From: an uncultured Prevotellaceae bacterium
GTDB lineage: Bacteria > Bacteroidota > Bacteroidia > Bacteroidales > Muribaculaceae
NCBI GenBank assembly: GCA_905207705.1
Contig: CAJLMA010000005.1
Coordinates: 1-64,000 of the forward strand
DNA length: 64,000 nt
Direction: 5' to 3'
Below, in pieces: positions 45,152-54,275 of the stretch. Position 1 is the stretch's first letter. The number at the start of each line of letters is the position of its first letter. A program made the translations under genes and the position numbers. The notes below the pieces were generated by a model that was not told where the DNA came from, made no database searches, and saw only the letters and a list, made by a program, of their open reading frames with translations.

Positions 45152-45922
45152 ATGAAATCTTTTAAAAGAGTGTGCATCACGTTGATTGCGTTGTTTTGCT
45201 GCGGCATTGTGTTGGCCGAGGGATTACAAGGCGTGGGTTCTAAAGAAGAGCCTGTGTTGAAAAGCAAAGATAAGTTTGAGCAAGTTAAAGAGGAGCTTGT
45301 AAAAAAGAAAGACAGATCGGAACAAACCAAAGAAAAGCCTGTGTTGAGAAACAAAAACACATCAGAAATAATCAAAGAAGAGCTTGTGCAGAATAATGAT
45401 GACATATCTGGACAAACCAGAGATGCTGTGTTAAACAGCGAAAGCAGATTTGTAGAAACCAAAAGTTATAATCCGAGGACAAGAGGATATAGAGGCTGGG
45501 TAGAAACAGGAGGAGCAATAGGGCTTGGCGAGTTCGGAAGCGGTATATTTTCTTTTTCCACGAGCCACGGCTATCAATTTAATCCATATTTCTTTTTAGG
45601 AGCCGGCATAGGGGTTGACTATCATTTTGATTGGGAAACCGTGTTTATGCCCATCTTTGCCAATGCAAGAGGGTATTTTATAAATGGGAAAATCTCACCT
45701 TTTGTTGATGCTAAAATAGGATATGCGCCTATAGATGGCTATGGTGTGTATTTCAGTCCGTCAATAGGTGTCAGCATAGGAGTATCTAAGAAATGTGCCG
45801 TGAATATATCGATAGGTTATAATATGCAACAGACAGAAGTATATTATTATTCTTCCTATTATTCTTATTATTCTAACGAATTAATACACGGCTTGTCTTT
45901 CAAGGCCGGATTTGAATTTTAA
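45152..45922 (+). CDS. Outer-membrane beta-barrel-like protein, copy 1 with expanded linker
   Basis: A 256-residue exported protein. Signal peptide: KRVCITLIALFCCGIVLAE. The C-terminal 145 residues have alternating barrel strands (STSHGYQFNPYFFLGAGIGV, FANARGYFINGKISPFVDAK) and end in FKAGFEF, a typical terminal outer-membrane strand. Between signal and barrel lies a charged segment of about 29-residue repeats (EEPVLKSKDKFEQVKEELVK). The downstream gene is a paralogue that has the same signal peptide and barrel but only a trace of the repeat. Function unknown; a small porin-like or surface protein is possible. Confidence 0.75.
   Translation: MKSFKRVCITLIALFCCGIVLAEGLQGVGSKEEPVLKSKDKFEQVKEELVKKKDRSEQTKEKPVLRNKNTSEIIKEELVQNNDDISGQTRDAVLNSESRFVETKSYNPRTRGYRGWVETGGAIGLGEFGSGIFSFSTSHGYQFNPYFFLGAGIGVDYHFDWETVFMPIFANARGYFINGKISPFVDAKIGYAPIDGYGVYFSPSIGVSIGVSKKCAVNISIGYNMQQTEVYYYSSYYSYYSNELIHGLSFKAGFEF
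45242..45450 (+). repeat. In-frame 87-90-base tandem repeat inside copy 1
   Basis: Units begin at 45242 (AAAGAAGAGCCTGTGTTG), 45329 (AAAGAAAAGCCTGTGTTG) and 45419 (AGAGATGCTGTGTTAAAC, partial). Unit lengths of 87 and 90 bases keep the frame. The paralogue has one trace (SKDGAMLN). Confidence 0.75.
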
Positions 45923-46230
45923 TACAGTAACCAGCATCCGAGGCCACAAAGCCTTTGATGTCGTTTTGCTGTATATTTGGGAAGGGCATCACTTTCTTGG
46001 GGTGATGCCTGTTTTTGTATCCTGCTCTTTGTGGAATGTAGAATATTTTTAAATAGTCTTTGCAGTTATTGTTTATTTATGTTATATTTAGGCTGTCGGT
46101 ATAACGACGAACTATCGTTCTGAAACGACATATTTTGAAGGGTGTCATTGAAATTATAACTTCCATACCTATTTAGATTATATTGTTAACCGTCCTGTTT
46201 GGATGTACAGGAATACAAAAAGTCTTTTTT
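45923..46230. other. 308-base spacer between the two outer-membrane paralogues
   Basis: It holds a decayed copy of the terminator found after copy 2 (45929-45964), a working terminator at 45985-46016, and the duplicated upstream box at 46185-46230. No exact TAnnTTTG box; TATATTTA occurs near 46081. Confidence 0.55.
45985..46016 (+). terminator. Terminator after copy 1
   Basis: Stem GGCATCAC / GTGATGCC with a 9-nt loop, then TGTTTTTG. Confidence 0.75.
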
Positions 46231-46824
46231 ATGAAAACATTTAAAAGAATTGGCATTGCATTGGTCGCATTGTTTTGTTGTTGTATTGCATCGGCCGAAG
46301 AGTTACAAGATGCAAATTCTAAAGACGGAGCTATGTTGAACATCGAAGAGTCTAATCCGAGGACAAAAGGATATAGAGGCAGGGTAGAAGCAGGAGAGAT
46401 AACGGATGTTATCTATGGTGAATTGAAAAGTGCGATTTCTATTTCTACGAGTCATGGCTATCAATTTAGTCCTTATTTCTTTTTAGGAGCCGGAATAGGC
46501 TTAGACTATCACTTTGGTGAAAGTATTGCATATATGCCTATTTTTGCTAATGCAAGAGGGTATTTCGAGGATAAGAAAATAGCACCTTTTGTTGATGTCA
46601 AAATAGGATGTTCCTTAATAAACGGTAAAGGTTTCTATTTCAACCCTTCGGCAGGTTATAGTTTTGGGAAGAAAAAATGCACCTTTAATTTATCATTAGG
46701 TTATAATGTGCATCAGGGGCGAGTCCCTCGTCTTGCATACAATAGCCATTATGATATAATAGAAAATGGTTATAATAAGAAAATATTGCATGGCGTGTCT
46801 TTGAAATTCGGGGTTGAATTTTAA
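46231..46824 (+). CDS. Outer-membrane beta-barrel-like protein, copy 2
   Basis: A 197-residue paralogue of the preceding gene. Signal peptide: KTFKRIGIALVALFCCCIAS. It shares NPRTKGYRGRVEAGE, STSHGYQFSPYFFLGAGIGL, DYHFGES, MPIFANARGYF and a terminal FKFGVEF strand with copy 1, but lacks the long repeat linker. ATG 46231 is chosen because it aligns with the start of copy 1 and the 46 bases before it match those before copy 1. A strong terminator follows. Confidence 0.75.
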   Translation: MKTFKRIGIALVALFCCCIASAEELQDANSKDGAMLNIEESNPRTKGYRGRVEAGEITDVIYGELKSAISISTSHGYQFSPYFFLGAGIGLDYHFGESIAYMPIFANARGYFEDKKIAPFVDVKIGCSLINGKGFYFNPSAGYSFGKKKCTFNLSLGYNVHQGRVPRLAYNSHYDIIENGYNKKILHGVSLKFGVEF

Positions 46825-46834
46825 TATTGAGAAT

Positions 46835-46880
46835 AACCGGCATCCAAGAGTGCAAAGCCTTGGATGCCGGTTGTTTTTTA
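46835..46880 (+). terminator. Terminator after copy 2
   Basis: Perfect 14-bp stem AACCGGCATCCAAG / CTTGGATGCCGGTT, 10-nt loop, then GTTTTTTA. Confidence 0.9.
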
Positions 46881-47066
46881 ACATTCCGGTTTTGCCGTTG
46901 GTTTTAAGGCTGTTCAAAACAAGTTTGCAAAACTCGATAAAATTTACGAATATTGCATACGCCTAATCTTAAGGGTCCATTACAATCTAATTTTTTGGCA
47001 TATTACCTTCTAAAGCAGGCTTTATTATTCAAATCTTTCAATAGTTTTTAATCCATCCCAATCCGC

Positions 47067-48740
47067 ATGAAGAAATCTATACTCATGTTCATAATGTTTT
47101 GCCTATCTATGCAAACTATAGCTTTATCAAAAGAATTGGAACAATATATTTCGGCTCTTGATGACGCGATAGCAGATAGAAGCAAATACATGAGGATAAA
47201 AGAAAACCGCATTGACAGTATTAAAAGTATTGCCATGCAATCCATGAATAGCAAGCCCGAGCAGCAGTATGGCGATTATGTGGCATTAATCAATGAATAC
47301 ATGAACTATTCGCTTGACTCGGCATTGCACTATGCCAAAATAGCAAGATCTGTAGCCTTGAAAGCCAATAACTATAACCTGCGTGCCGATGCCGACATGA
47401 ATATAGCCTACATATACAATCTGACCGGGTTGATGACCAAAGATGCCTATGACATATTTTCCAGGCTCGACCGAGACGCATTGTCGGGAAAATATATCGG
47501 CAGATATTACATATTGGGCTTACAGATATATTACAATCTTGCAAACCAAGCATTTGACGCTCAAATTAATGCCAAGTACAGGACTATTGCCCAAGCATAC
47601 CGGGATTCGGCCCTACATTATTCTCCGGACAATGAAATAATAAAGGCCAACAAATATATTGAAAACGGCAATTATGAAAAGGCTCGCAAGGTGGCTTCCA
47701 AAGGACTTTCAGAACGCGAGACATCGCCTGATGCTGCGGCACGATTCCATGTGTTGGCAAAGATATGCGGCTTGCAAAATAATGCCATGCAAAGGAAACA
47801 ATACCTTGCACAAGCCGCCTTGCTGGACATGGTAAACGGGACACGCGAATACATGGCTCTGCAAGAGCTTGCGCGAATGCTGTATGACGAGGGCGACACT
47901 GAACGTGCATACCGATACATACACCGTAGCATCTCGGACGCAATAGCCTGCAATGCGCGTTCAAGAATGCTTGAAATGTCGAAAGATATTCCTATCATAG
48001 ATACCGACTATGACCGCAAACAGGCCGAAACCAGATTCAAGCTATACACAGCCTGCACGGCCATAGGCATACTGTCGGTGCTTCTGCTTGCCATTTCAAT
48101 ATATGTACATAAGCGCAATCAAAAACTGCAAGTGGCAAAATTGCTGCAAGAGACTTTGAACAAGCAACTTGAAGCCGGAAATATGGAACAATCAAGGCTT
48201 AACGAAGAACTTCGCAGGCTTAACGGTGATTTGCAACAAGCCAACACTGAATGGGAGGTGCTAAACGGGAAACTCCAACAAGCCAACCGTATAAAAGAAG
48301 AATACATCACATTATTCATAAGCCTGTGTTCCCAATATTTGTCGAAAATGGAAGGCTATCGCAACAATTTGAAAAAGATTGCTGCCCGGCGCAATTTCGA
48401 CATGCTTTACAATGCTATAAAATCAGATGTTGAAATCAACAAAGAGATTGAAGAGTTTTACATACAATTTGACAAGGCGTTTTTACATTTATTTCCCACA
48501 TTTGTTGATGATTTCAACAAGTTGTTGCAGCCTGATTGTAAAATCAAGCTGAAAAACGATGAACGGCTGAACACCGAACTGCGGATTTTCGCCCTTACGA
48601 GGCTTGGAATACACGACAGCGAAAAAGTCGCAGCTTTCCTGCGTTGTTCTGTTTCCACAATCTATAATTATCGCACGAAAATGAAGAAATGTGCCATTGA
48701 TCGGGATGATTTTGAGGAAAAATTCATGAACAGGTATTGA
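47067..48740 (+). CDS. DUF6377-like TPR transmembrane regulator
   Basis: A 557-residue protein with a layout I associate with the Bacteroidetes DUF6377 family. A signal peptide (MKKSILMFIMFCLSMQTIA) leads to a periplasmic TPR-like region (about 20-320; DYVALINEYMNYSLDSALHY). A transmembrane helix lies near 325-345 (LYTACTAIGILSVLLLAISI), then a coiled coil (NEELRRLNGDLQQANTEWEV). The C-terminal 140 residues end in a helix-turn-helix-like stretch, SEKVAAFLRCSVSTIYNYRT. Such proteins often lie next to glycan-use genes and are thought to be membrane-bound regulators. Here it lies 200 bases before the starch-binding SGNH protein, its most likely target. Confidence 0.75.
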   Translation: MKKSILMFIMFCLSMQTIALSKELEQYISALDDAIADRSKYMRIKENRIDSIKSIAMQSMNSKPEQQYGDYVALINEYMNYSLDSALHYAKIARSVALKANNYNLRADADMNIAYIYNLTGLMTKDAYDIFSRLDRDALSGKYIGRYYILGLQIYYNLANQAFDAQINAKYRTIAQAYRDSALHYSPDNEIIKANKYIENGNYEKARKVASKGLSERETSPDAAARFHVLAKICGLQNNAMQRKQYLAQAALLDMVNGTREYMALQELARMLYDEGDTERAYRYIHRSISDAIACNARSRMLEMSKDIPIIDTDYDRKQAETRFKLYTACTAIGILSVLLLAISIYVHKRNQKLQVAKLLQETLNKQLEAGNMEQSRLNEELRRLNGDLQQANTEWEVLNGKLQQANRIKEEYITLFISLCSQYLSKMEGYRNNLKKIAARRNFDMLYNAIKSDVEINKEIEEFYIQFDKAFLHLFPTFVDDFNKLLQPDCKIKLKNDERLNTELRIFALTRLGIHDSEKVAAFLRCSVSTIYNYRTKMKKCAIDRDDFEEKFMNRY

Positions 48741-48869
48741 TTAGAATATACGAAGCATCTACATTATAATCTCATTTTATCACAGTTAAAGTGTTAATTG
48801 TCAGCAGAATCTAAATTTATTCCAACTACATTTTCATTGTATCGGTATTAAAATGCTTGACGCATTTGA

Positions 48870-48877
48870 TATTTTTG
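48870..48877 (+). promoter_or_regulatory. -7 promoter box for the starch-binding SGNH protein
   Basis: TATTTTTG followed by TGC, 63 bases before ATG 48941. An imperfect TTA lies at the -33 position. Confidence 0.5.
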
Positions 48878-48940
48878 TGCAAATAGCTTTAAAACTAATT
48901 GCTACTTATTGTTTTACTTATTTTCTTCATTAATACCGAT

Positions 48941-51900
48941 ATGATAAATCTAAAAAAATTATTCTCGTGCATGAGTGTGGCCGCATTGGGGTTGGCATCT
49001 TTTGCTGTTTCGGGCCAAGATGTCATTACCATGATGGAGCAATCTCCGGCAATTACACAAAATTTTGATGGGATGTGGGATGCCAAGGCGCAACAAGCCA
49101 CATTGACGCTCCCTGACGGATGGCGTATCGACCGTAATCTTGACGCACCTCGGCAAGTAGGCTCATACGCCGATGCGGCCACCGAGGTTATGTATAGTGG
49201 AGGCGCAAGCCTTGCAAGCAATGCAAAAAACGGAACATGGAACTTCGGCAGCACTGACAATCCGGCCGACCGTGCCGTGGGCGGACTGTCAACCACGGTG
49301 TCGGGAGGGACACGCTGCATCAGTATAATGGCGAAATTACACAATGGGGATGGTTCAGAGATTAGTAGGTTACAGGTGGACTATGATATTGAAAAATATC
49401 GTTATGGAGCCAATACGGCAGGATTTGCCGTGCAGCTTTATTATTCGGCCGATGGCGAGAACTGGATTTCGGGAGGTGACGACTTTTATACATTTTTTGC
49501 CCCCGACGGCGAGACCATAGGAGCCGAAAATGTTCCAATTGCCACTACGAGCATTGATGAAAAGAATCTGCTTGTGGAAATTAAGTCCGGTTCTGACATA
49601 TACTTGGCTTGGAACATAACCGTGGCATCAGGTACAAGCCCCGACAAAGCCCCGGGCTTAGCTATCGACAATGTGTCGATAACTGCAACTTATGGCTCTG
49701 ACAGCCAATACATATATGTGGAAGATAACACAGGATGGAACTCGATAGCCGTGTATGAAACCTCAGGGAAAGTCTTTGGAGCATATCCGGGACAAGAGTC
49801 GTTGGGGTATTCGGTGGTAAATGGCGTGCAATATAAGGCTTATGAATATTCTGCCGCAGCCCCGTTTGAAATTGAGATAAACGATACCGGCGACATGCGA
49901 TTGCCATTCAAAATCAATGAAACCCGCGACTATTACCTATGCGTTACCGATGACGGGGTGACAGAAATCACTGACCCCGAGAATTATACCGGCTATGTTG
50001 ACCCCGATGCACCCAAGCCGTCAGGCATTTATCTGCGTGGGGATGTCAATGGTTGGGATCCGACTCCTGAATGGGAATTTGGCATAATTGGCGACGGTGT
50101 TTATGTATTGTATGACAAATATCTCTCAGGAAGTTTTAAAATTGCCGATGCCGATTGGTCTTCCAACTGCAACTACGGCACCAATGGCACTACAATCCTG
50201 ATGGATCAGCCATACGAACTGGAGTCGGGAACCAATGACAACATTTCATGTGGAAGCAATGCCTATTTGTGCAAACGCATAGTGCTGACAATTTCCGATG
50301 GAGAAGCAACATTGTTGCTTGAATCGGACGATAGCACAGATGGGCTTACTTCGATATATGTCATCGGCGACAATAATGGATGGAATTACATGGACGCATC
50401 GGGAGAATTGAAACTCGACGAGCAAGACGGCCTTTTCAAGGGTCGCGTGTCGATGCCGGCATCATCCGATGGGTACAGTCATTGGCGCATATACCAACGC
50501 TTAGGCATGGGTGGAGCATGGGGCGTTCCCGGTGGAGAGAACCTTACCGGAGACAACACCACTGGCAAACTTGAACGTGGAAGTACAGGAAATGTGTCAA
50601 CGGTATCCGGGACGTATGATTTTACTTTCAATATCGAAACAGGAGAATATGCGTTGATCAAAGTCGCATCGGCTGTTTCTGATGTCAGCTTGTTGCCTGC
50701 CGAAACAGTGCTTGTCCCCACGTTGCCCAAAAAAGTGAAAATATTGTCGCTCAACAACAGCCTCATATACTATAACGATCAGGACGCGATGTTTAATGAG
50801 ATTGCTGCCGCGATGGGTAAGGATGCCGTGTGGACCAAGCACACGTTGCTCGGCAAGTCGCTCGAAACGCATTGGAACGAAGGTGACGGACTGGCTGAAG
50901 ATGGCACTCCTTCGGCCAAAATGCTTGTACGCTCGGAAGCATGGAGTCATATCATATTGCAGGAACAGAGCGCACTGCCGCGTACTGACTTGGAAACTTT
51001 CCGTGCATCGGTGAAAAAATGGATTGACTACATTCGCGAATATTGTCCTAATCCCAACGCCATTGTAATCTTGCCTATGAACTGGGCTTATGCAGGCGAC
51101 TGGGAGAATTTCACAAGTTTCAATGATACATTCAATCGCAATTACCTCGATGTGGCACGCGAACTTGGCGTAGTGGTATGCCCTGTTGCTTGCGCCTATC
51201 AGGCTGTATATGACGCAGAAGGCGCCGAAGGGTGTAGTTCACTTTTCCTTGACGACCGTCATCCGACCCCTAAGGCAACCTACATGGCCGCCTGCATGGA
51301 ATATTCATTGATTTTCGGTGTAGATGCTTCGACTATTACCTATCATCCCGCATCGGTCAGCAACGATGAAGCTGCCGACATGATAAATTATGCTTCACAT
51401 GCAATGGCGGGATTTACCAACTATGTTGACCACAACAAGGGTACGATACAATTCACGGTCAAGGTAGTCGACGATTACGGCATGGAAATTGAAGCTCCTG
51501 CCGAAATCACGATGAGCATTGACGGCGGTGGCAGCTTGTCGGCTGATAATGTGTTTACTGCCGACGGAACACTTGGCAACTATACCGTGACAGCCTCTAT
51601 GGGTAATTTTACGCGCAGCGCAACAGTAAAGGTTGCTGAAGCCGAAACGGTTGTTGTCACTTATCCGTCAATCTCTCTCAACGAAGATTACCTGTCGGCA
51701 AGTGAAGATTTCGATGCAATGGGCGATGTAGCCGAGGCCAAGTTACCTGAAGCATGGCGCATCGACCGTCAGACGGTAGCCCCGCGCACTGTCGGAACAT
51801 ATCCGGTTGCATTGGAAAACACGCAATATGCCGGTGGCGCGTCGTTGCCATCCAATGCCAAAAACGGATTGTGGAACTTTGGTGCCGACGATAACGGAGA

Positions 51901-52846
51901 CCGTGCCGTGGGCGGCATCACCACAGGTGTCGACAATGGTACTCGTGCTGTCAATGTATATGCACATCTTTTCAACTCGGGTAAAAAGACTCTTGAAAAT
52001 ATAGAGGTAAGTTATGATATTGAAAAATATCGCAAAGGGTCTAATCCTGCAGGTTTTACAGTTCAATTGTATTATTCGATTGACGGACGCAACTGGACAT
52101 CGGCCGGAGAAACATTCAGCACATATCTTGAGCCCGATGACGAAACGGCGGGCTATGAGAGCGTTCCGGGAGAAACAGTCACTGTCAGTGGCACATTGCC
52201 AACCACAATGGGCGGAATGTGCGACCTTTACCTCGCTTGGAACATATCGGTGGCGAGCGGCGATGCTGCCAACGCTGCAATGGCTCTTGCCATCGACAAT
52301 TTTTCAATCTCGGCTCAGTTGCCCGAGGTGCCTACGGCCTTGCACTACATATATGTGATTGACAACACTGGATGGGATTCGCTCGGACTTTATGCATGGG
52401 GTGATGGTGAACTTTTCGGAGCTTGGCCCGGTGAAGCGCCTATTGACGAGCGTGACATCAACGGCACGCTTTATAAAGTGTTTGCTCTCGATACCGAATC
52501 GGGCAATTACAATCTCATCTTTAACAATTGGAACAATGGCAAGCAATTGCCGGATTATACCATCGAGGCCGACCGTGATTTCTATTTCCAAATCGACGAA
52601 ACATCGGTGAAAGAGATTCCACTTGGAACCGTAGAAGAAGTAGTTGATTGTAGTGATTGCAAAATTTATTACAGCAATGGATCTATCAACGCTCCTCAAG
52701 CCGACAGTATAACGGTATATACAACTTCGGGAACCATTGCGGCACATGCTATCGGCGAGGTTGTTGACATAAGCGGTCTTCCACAAGGAGTTTACATTGC
52801 AAAGGCCGGCGGAGCGGTTCAATCGGCAGTAAAAATTGTAAAATAA
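48941..52846 (+). CDS. Multimodular secreted SGNH esterase-like protein with starch-binding modules and T9SS domain
   Basis: A 1301-residue exported protein. In order: signal peptide (LFSCMSVAALGLASFAVSG); a beta-sandwich domain at about 30-255; a CBM26-like starch-binding module (YIYVEDNTGWNSIAVYE, AYPGQE); two SusE/F-like modules (GIYLRGDVNGWDPTPEWEFG and SIYVIGDNNGWNYMDASGEL); an SGNH/DUF4886-like hydrolase at about 605-810; an Ig-like domain; a second beta-sandwich copy; a second CBM26-like module (YIYVIDNTGWDSLGLYAWGD); and a sorting domain (NAPQADSITVYTTSGT to GLPQGVYIAKAG). Candidate hydrolase residues are Ser in LSLNNSLIYY and Asp/His in DDRHPTPKATY. ATG 48941 begins the signal peptide. 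It may deacylate modified starch, which is inferred. A terminator follows. Confidence 0.8.
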   Translation: MINLKKLFSCMSVAALGLASFAVSGQDVITMMEQSPAITQNFDGMWDAKAQQATLTLPDGWRIDRNLDAPRQVGSYADAATEVMYSGGASLASNAKNGTWNFGSTDNPADRAVGGLSTTVSGGTRCISIMAKLHNGDGSEISRLQVDYDIEKYRYGANTAGFAVQLYYSADGENWISGGDDFYTFFAPDGETIGAENVPIATTSIDEKNLLVEIKSGSDIYLAWNITVASGTSPDKAPGLAIDNVSITATYGSDSQYIYVEDNTGWNSIAVYETSGKVFGAYPGQESLGYSVVNGVQYKAYEYSAAAPFEIEINDTGDMRLPFKINETRDYYLCVTDDGVTEITDPENYTGYVDPDAPKPSGIYLRGDVNGWDPTPEWEFGIIGDGVYVLYDKYLSGSFKIADADWSSNCNYGTNGTTILMDQPYELESGTNDNISCGSNAYLCKRIVLTISDGEATLLLESDDSTDGLTSIYVIGDNNGWNYMDASGELKLDEQDGLFKGRVSMPASSDGYSHWRIYQRLGMGGAWGVPGGENLTGDNTTGKLERGSTGNVSTVSGTYDFTFNIETGEYALIKVASAVSDVSLLPAETVLVPTLPKKVKILSLNNSLIYYNDQDAMFNEIAAAMGKDAVWTKHTLLGKSLETHWNEGDGLAEDGTPSAKMLVRSEAWSHIILQEQSALPRTDLETFRASVKKWIDYIREYCPNPNAIVILPMNWAYAGDWENFTSFNDTFNRNYLDVARELGVVVCPVACAYQAVYDAEGAEGCSSLFLDDRHPTPKATYMAACMEYSLIFGVDASTITYHPASVSNDEAADMINYASHAMAGFTNYVDHNKGTIQFTVKVVDDYGMEIEAPAEITMSIDGGGSLSADNVFTADGTLGNYTVTASMGNFTRSATVKVAEAETVVVTYPSISLNEDYLSASEDFDAMGDVAEAKLPEAWRIDRQTVAPRTVGTYPVALENTQYAGGASLPSNAKNGLWNFGADDNGDRAVGGITTGVDNGTRAVNVYAHLFNSGKKTLENIEVSYDIEKYRKGSNPAGFTVQLYYSIDGRNWTSAGETFSTYLEPDDETAGYESVPGETVTVSGTLPTTMGGMCDLYLAWNISVASGDAANAAMALAIDNFSISAQLPEVPTALHYIYVIDNTGWDSLGLYAWGDGELFGAWPGEAPIDERDINGTLYKVFALDTESGNYNLIFNNWNNGKQLPDYTIEADRDFYFQIDETSVKEIPLGTVEEVVDCSDCKIYYSNGSINAPQADSITVYTTSGTIAAHAIGEVVDISGLPQGVYIAKAGGAVQSAVKIVK

Positions 52847-52907
52847 AGAAATTTACACAAAATGACAGTCATTACTGCTCACTAAAAGTTTTGAATCGGA
52901 AAGATTA

Positions 52908-52945
52908 GGGCTGAGTTTCTCGCAAGAAATTCAGCCCTTTTCGTT
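52908..52945 (+). terminator. Terminator of the starch-binding SGNH gene
   Basis: GGGCTGAGTTTCT / AGAAATTCAGCCC (one G-U) with CGCA loop, then TTTTCGTTT. Confidence 0.85.
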
Positions 52946-53027
52946 TCTATTCCCAAGTACTGTAATGATGCACAAAGGGGCTTATTTTACATATAAATGA
53001 TAAGTTTGTTGTTTGTGTCTGCTTTCC

Positions 53028-53891
53028 CTATTCTAAGTCCATCAAATCAAGACTTAAAAGATATTTTGATATCTTTGGAGCATAATTTTTAACGATGGAG
53101 GAAAAAGCGATTTGGACTTTATTGGGAATCCAACGTTCACAACCTGTTGGAGGCTGCATACCGCAATCTAAATAATCTATATAATCTGATGCCATTAGAT
53201 AGATAGGATTTCCAACATATATGAATGAAAAATGAATGATAAAGAATAATCGAATTGCTTTATCCATATTTTTTAGTAGAGGCATCCACATATCTTTGCG
53301 ACAATTTATCAGATTGACATCATTTGCCATCATGGTGTAGAAATAATTATAATGCATATTATCATTACAGATATTTCGCAACTTATGATAAAGAGTCGAT
53401 TTATCTGTTAAATTGAACATTTTGGTTAACTCAGGAAATTCAGTGGCAATCGCTCTATATATTTTAGCAGTGTCTCGTTCTTCAAATAAATGATTTTCAG
53501 CATCAATCCATTGCTTTATTTTATTATTTTTAATGCTATCGAATGTAAGTTTTTTGTGGAAATCTTTGTCAATCTGTTTTGACAAGATATTTCTATAAAT
53601 GTCTAATATGACTGAATCGCTGTATTTTCGTACTAATGCAAACGCGTCATTACACCTTCCATTATGTAGCAAAATTGAAATAGATTCTAACGTTCCTTCG
53701 ATTGAGCCATAAATATATGTTGAAGTTGAAAAAACTTTAGAGTCAGATACAAATGCTGCATTTTCAATGAATGAAATATTGCAAATAGATAAAGAGGTAT
53801 AAAAATCTTGGATAATTTTTAAGTGTTGAAAGATAACATTATTATCATATTCTTTCCCAAAAGAGCGGGGCAAATTTTCTGTGTACGACAT
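53028..53891 (-). CDS. Hypothetical helical protein, unknown function
   Basis: A 287-residue cytoplasmic protein, helical and AT-rich compared with its neighbours. I recognise no named domain. Features: SIEGTLESISILLHNGRCND and AFALVRKYSDSVILDIYRNI in the middle, LRNICNDNMHYNYFYTMMAN (an Arg and a His seven residues apart), and a hydrophobic IRLFFIIHFSFIYVGNPIYL near 220. The composition recalls HEPN-like or abortive-infection helical proteins, but the HEPN spacing Rx4-6H is not exactly met. ATG 53891 is chosen because a -7 box lies 11-18 bases upstream; longer open frame upstream would include that promoter. It stands alone between convergent neighbours. Confidence 0.6.
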   Translation of the reverse strand: MSYTENLPRSFGKEYDNNVIFQHLKIIQDFYTSLSICNISFIENAAFVSDSKVFSTSTYIYGSIEGTLESISILLHNGRCNDAFALVRKYSDSVILDIYRNILSKQIDKDFHKKLTFDSIKNNKIKQWIDAENHLFEERDTAKIYRAIATEFPELTKMFNLTDKSTLYHKLRNICNDNMHYNYFYTMMANDVNLINCRKDMWMPLLKNMDKAIRLFFIIHFSFIYVGNPIYLMASDYIDYLDCGMQPPTGCERWIPNKVQIAFSSIVKNYAPKISKYLLSLDLMDLE

Positions 53892-54129
53892 GATGTTTAT
53901 ACAAATATAAATTTTAGAGAAATTATTAGATGTTAAAATACATGTTAATAGCTGGAGTAAAATAGTTGAGGGATAACAAATACTGGGTTTGAGTACGTTG
54001 GTGTGGCTGTTTCTTGCTCGGTGTTTTGCCATTTCTGATATGGAAAGGCAAAAGTCTTTATGAAGTTGGATAATTATATAACTTTCAATATCATTGTAAC
54101 ATGAAGAATTTTTGGACATAGCTAAATAT
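53892..54129. other. Gene-free stretch between the unknown gene and the tiny ORFs
   Basis: It contains only the minus-strand -7 box at 53902-53909. For the plus-strand tiny ORFs I found no exact TAnnTTTG box. Confidence 0.5.
53902..53909 (-). promoter_or_regulatory. -7 promoter box for the hypothetical helical protein
   Basis: Minus-strand TATATTTG; the leader to ATG 53891 is about 7 nt. Confidence 0.55.
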
Positions 54130-54222
54130 ATGACTACTGCCGTATTGCTGGCATCTCTTTTCAGTGGCATGAACGAATGGGCGTGGTATATATGTACGGG
54201 CTTGTTGTTCTTGCCGTTTTAG
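54130..54222 (+). CDS. Tiny ORF A, 30-residue hydrophobic peptide
   Basis: ATG 54130 to TAG 54222 gives a hydrophobic peptide (MTTAVLLASLFSG, then WAWYICTGLLFLPF), probably membrane-bound. It overlaps tiny ORF B in another frame by about 30 bases. No ribosome-binding site is seen, so it is the least certain of the three. Confidence 0.3.
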   Translation: MTTAVLLASLFSGMNEWAWYICTGLLFLPF

Positions 54223-54275
54223 TAACACTTGTAACTGGACTTACGTTGCTTAAAGATAAAAAGGAGGACAAATGA
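54192..54275 (+). CDS. Tiny ORF B, 27-residue membrane peptide
   Basis: ATG 54192 to TGA 54275. One hydrophobic helix (MYGLVVLAVLVTLVTGLTLL) is followed by a charged tail (KDKKEDK). An in-frame ATG at 54177 would make it 32 residues. The helix-plus-lysine-tail layout is that of single-pass small membrane proteins. Its stop overlaps the start of ORF C as ATGA, so the two are translationally coupled. Function unknown; accessory subunits of transporters or oxidases have such form, but no large partner is nearby. Confidence 0.55.
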   Translation: MYGLVVLAVLVTLVTGLTLLKDKKEDK

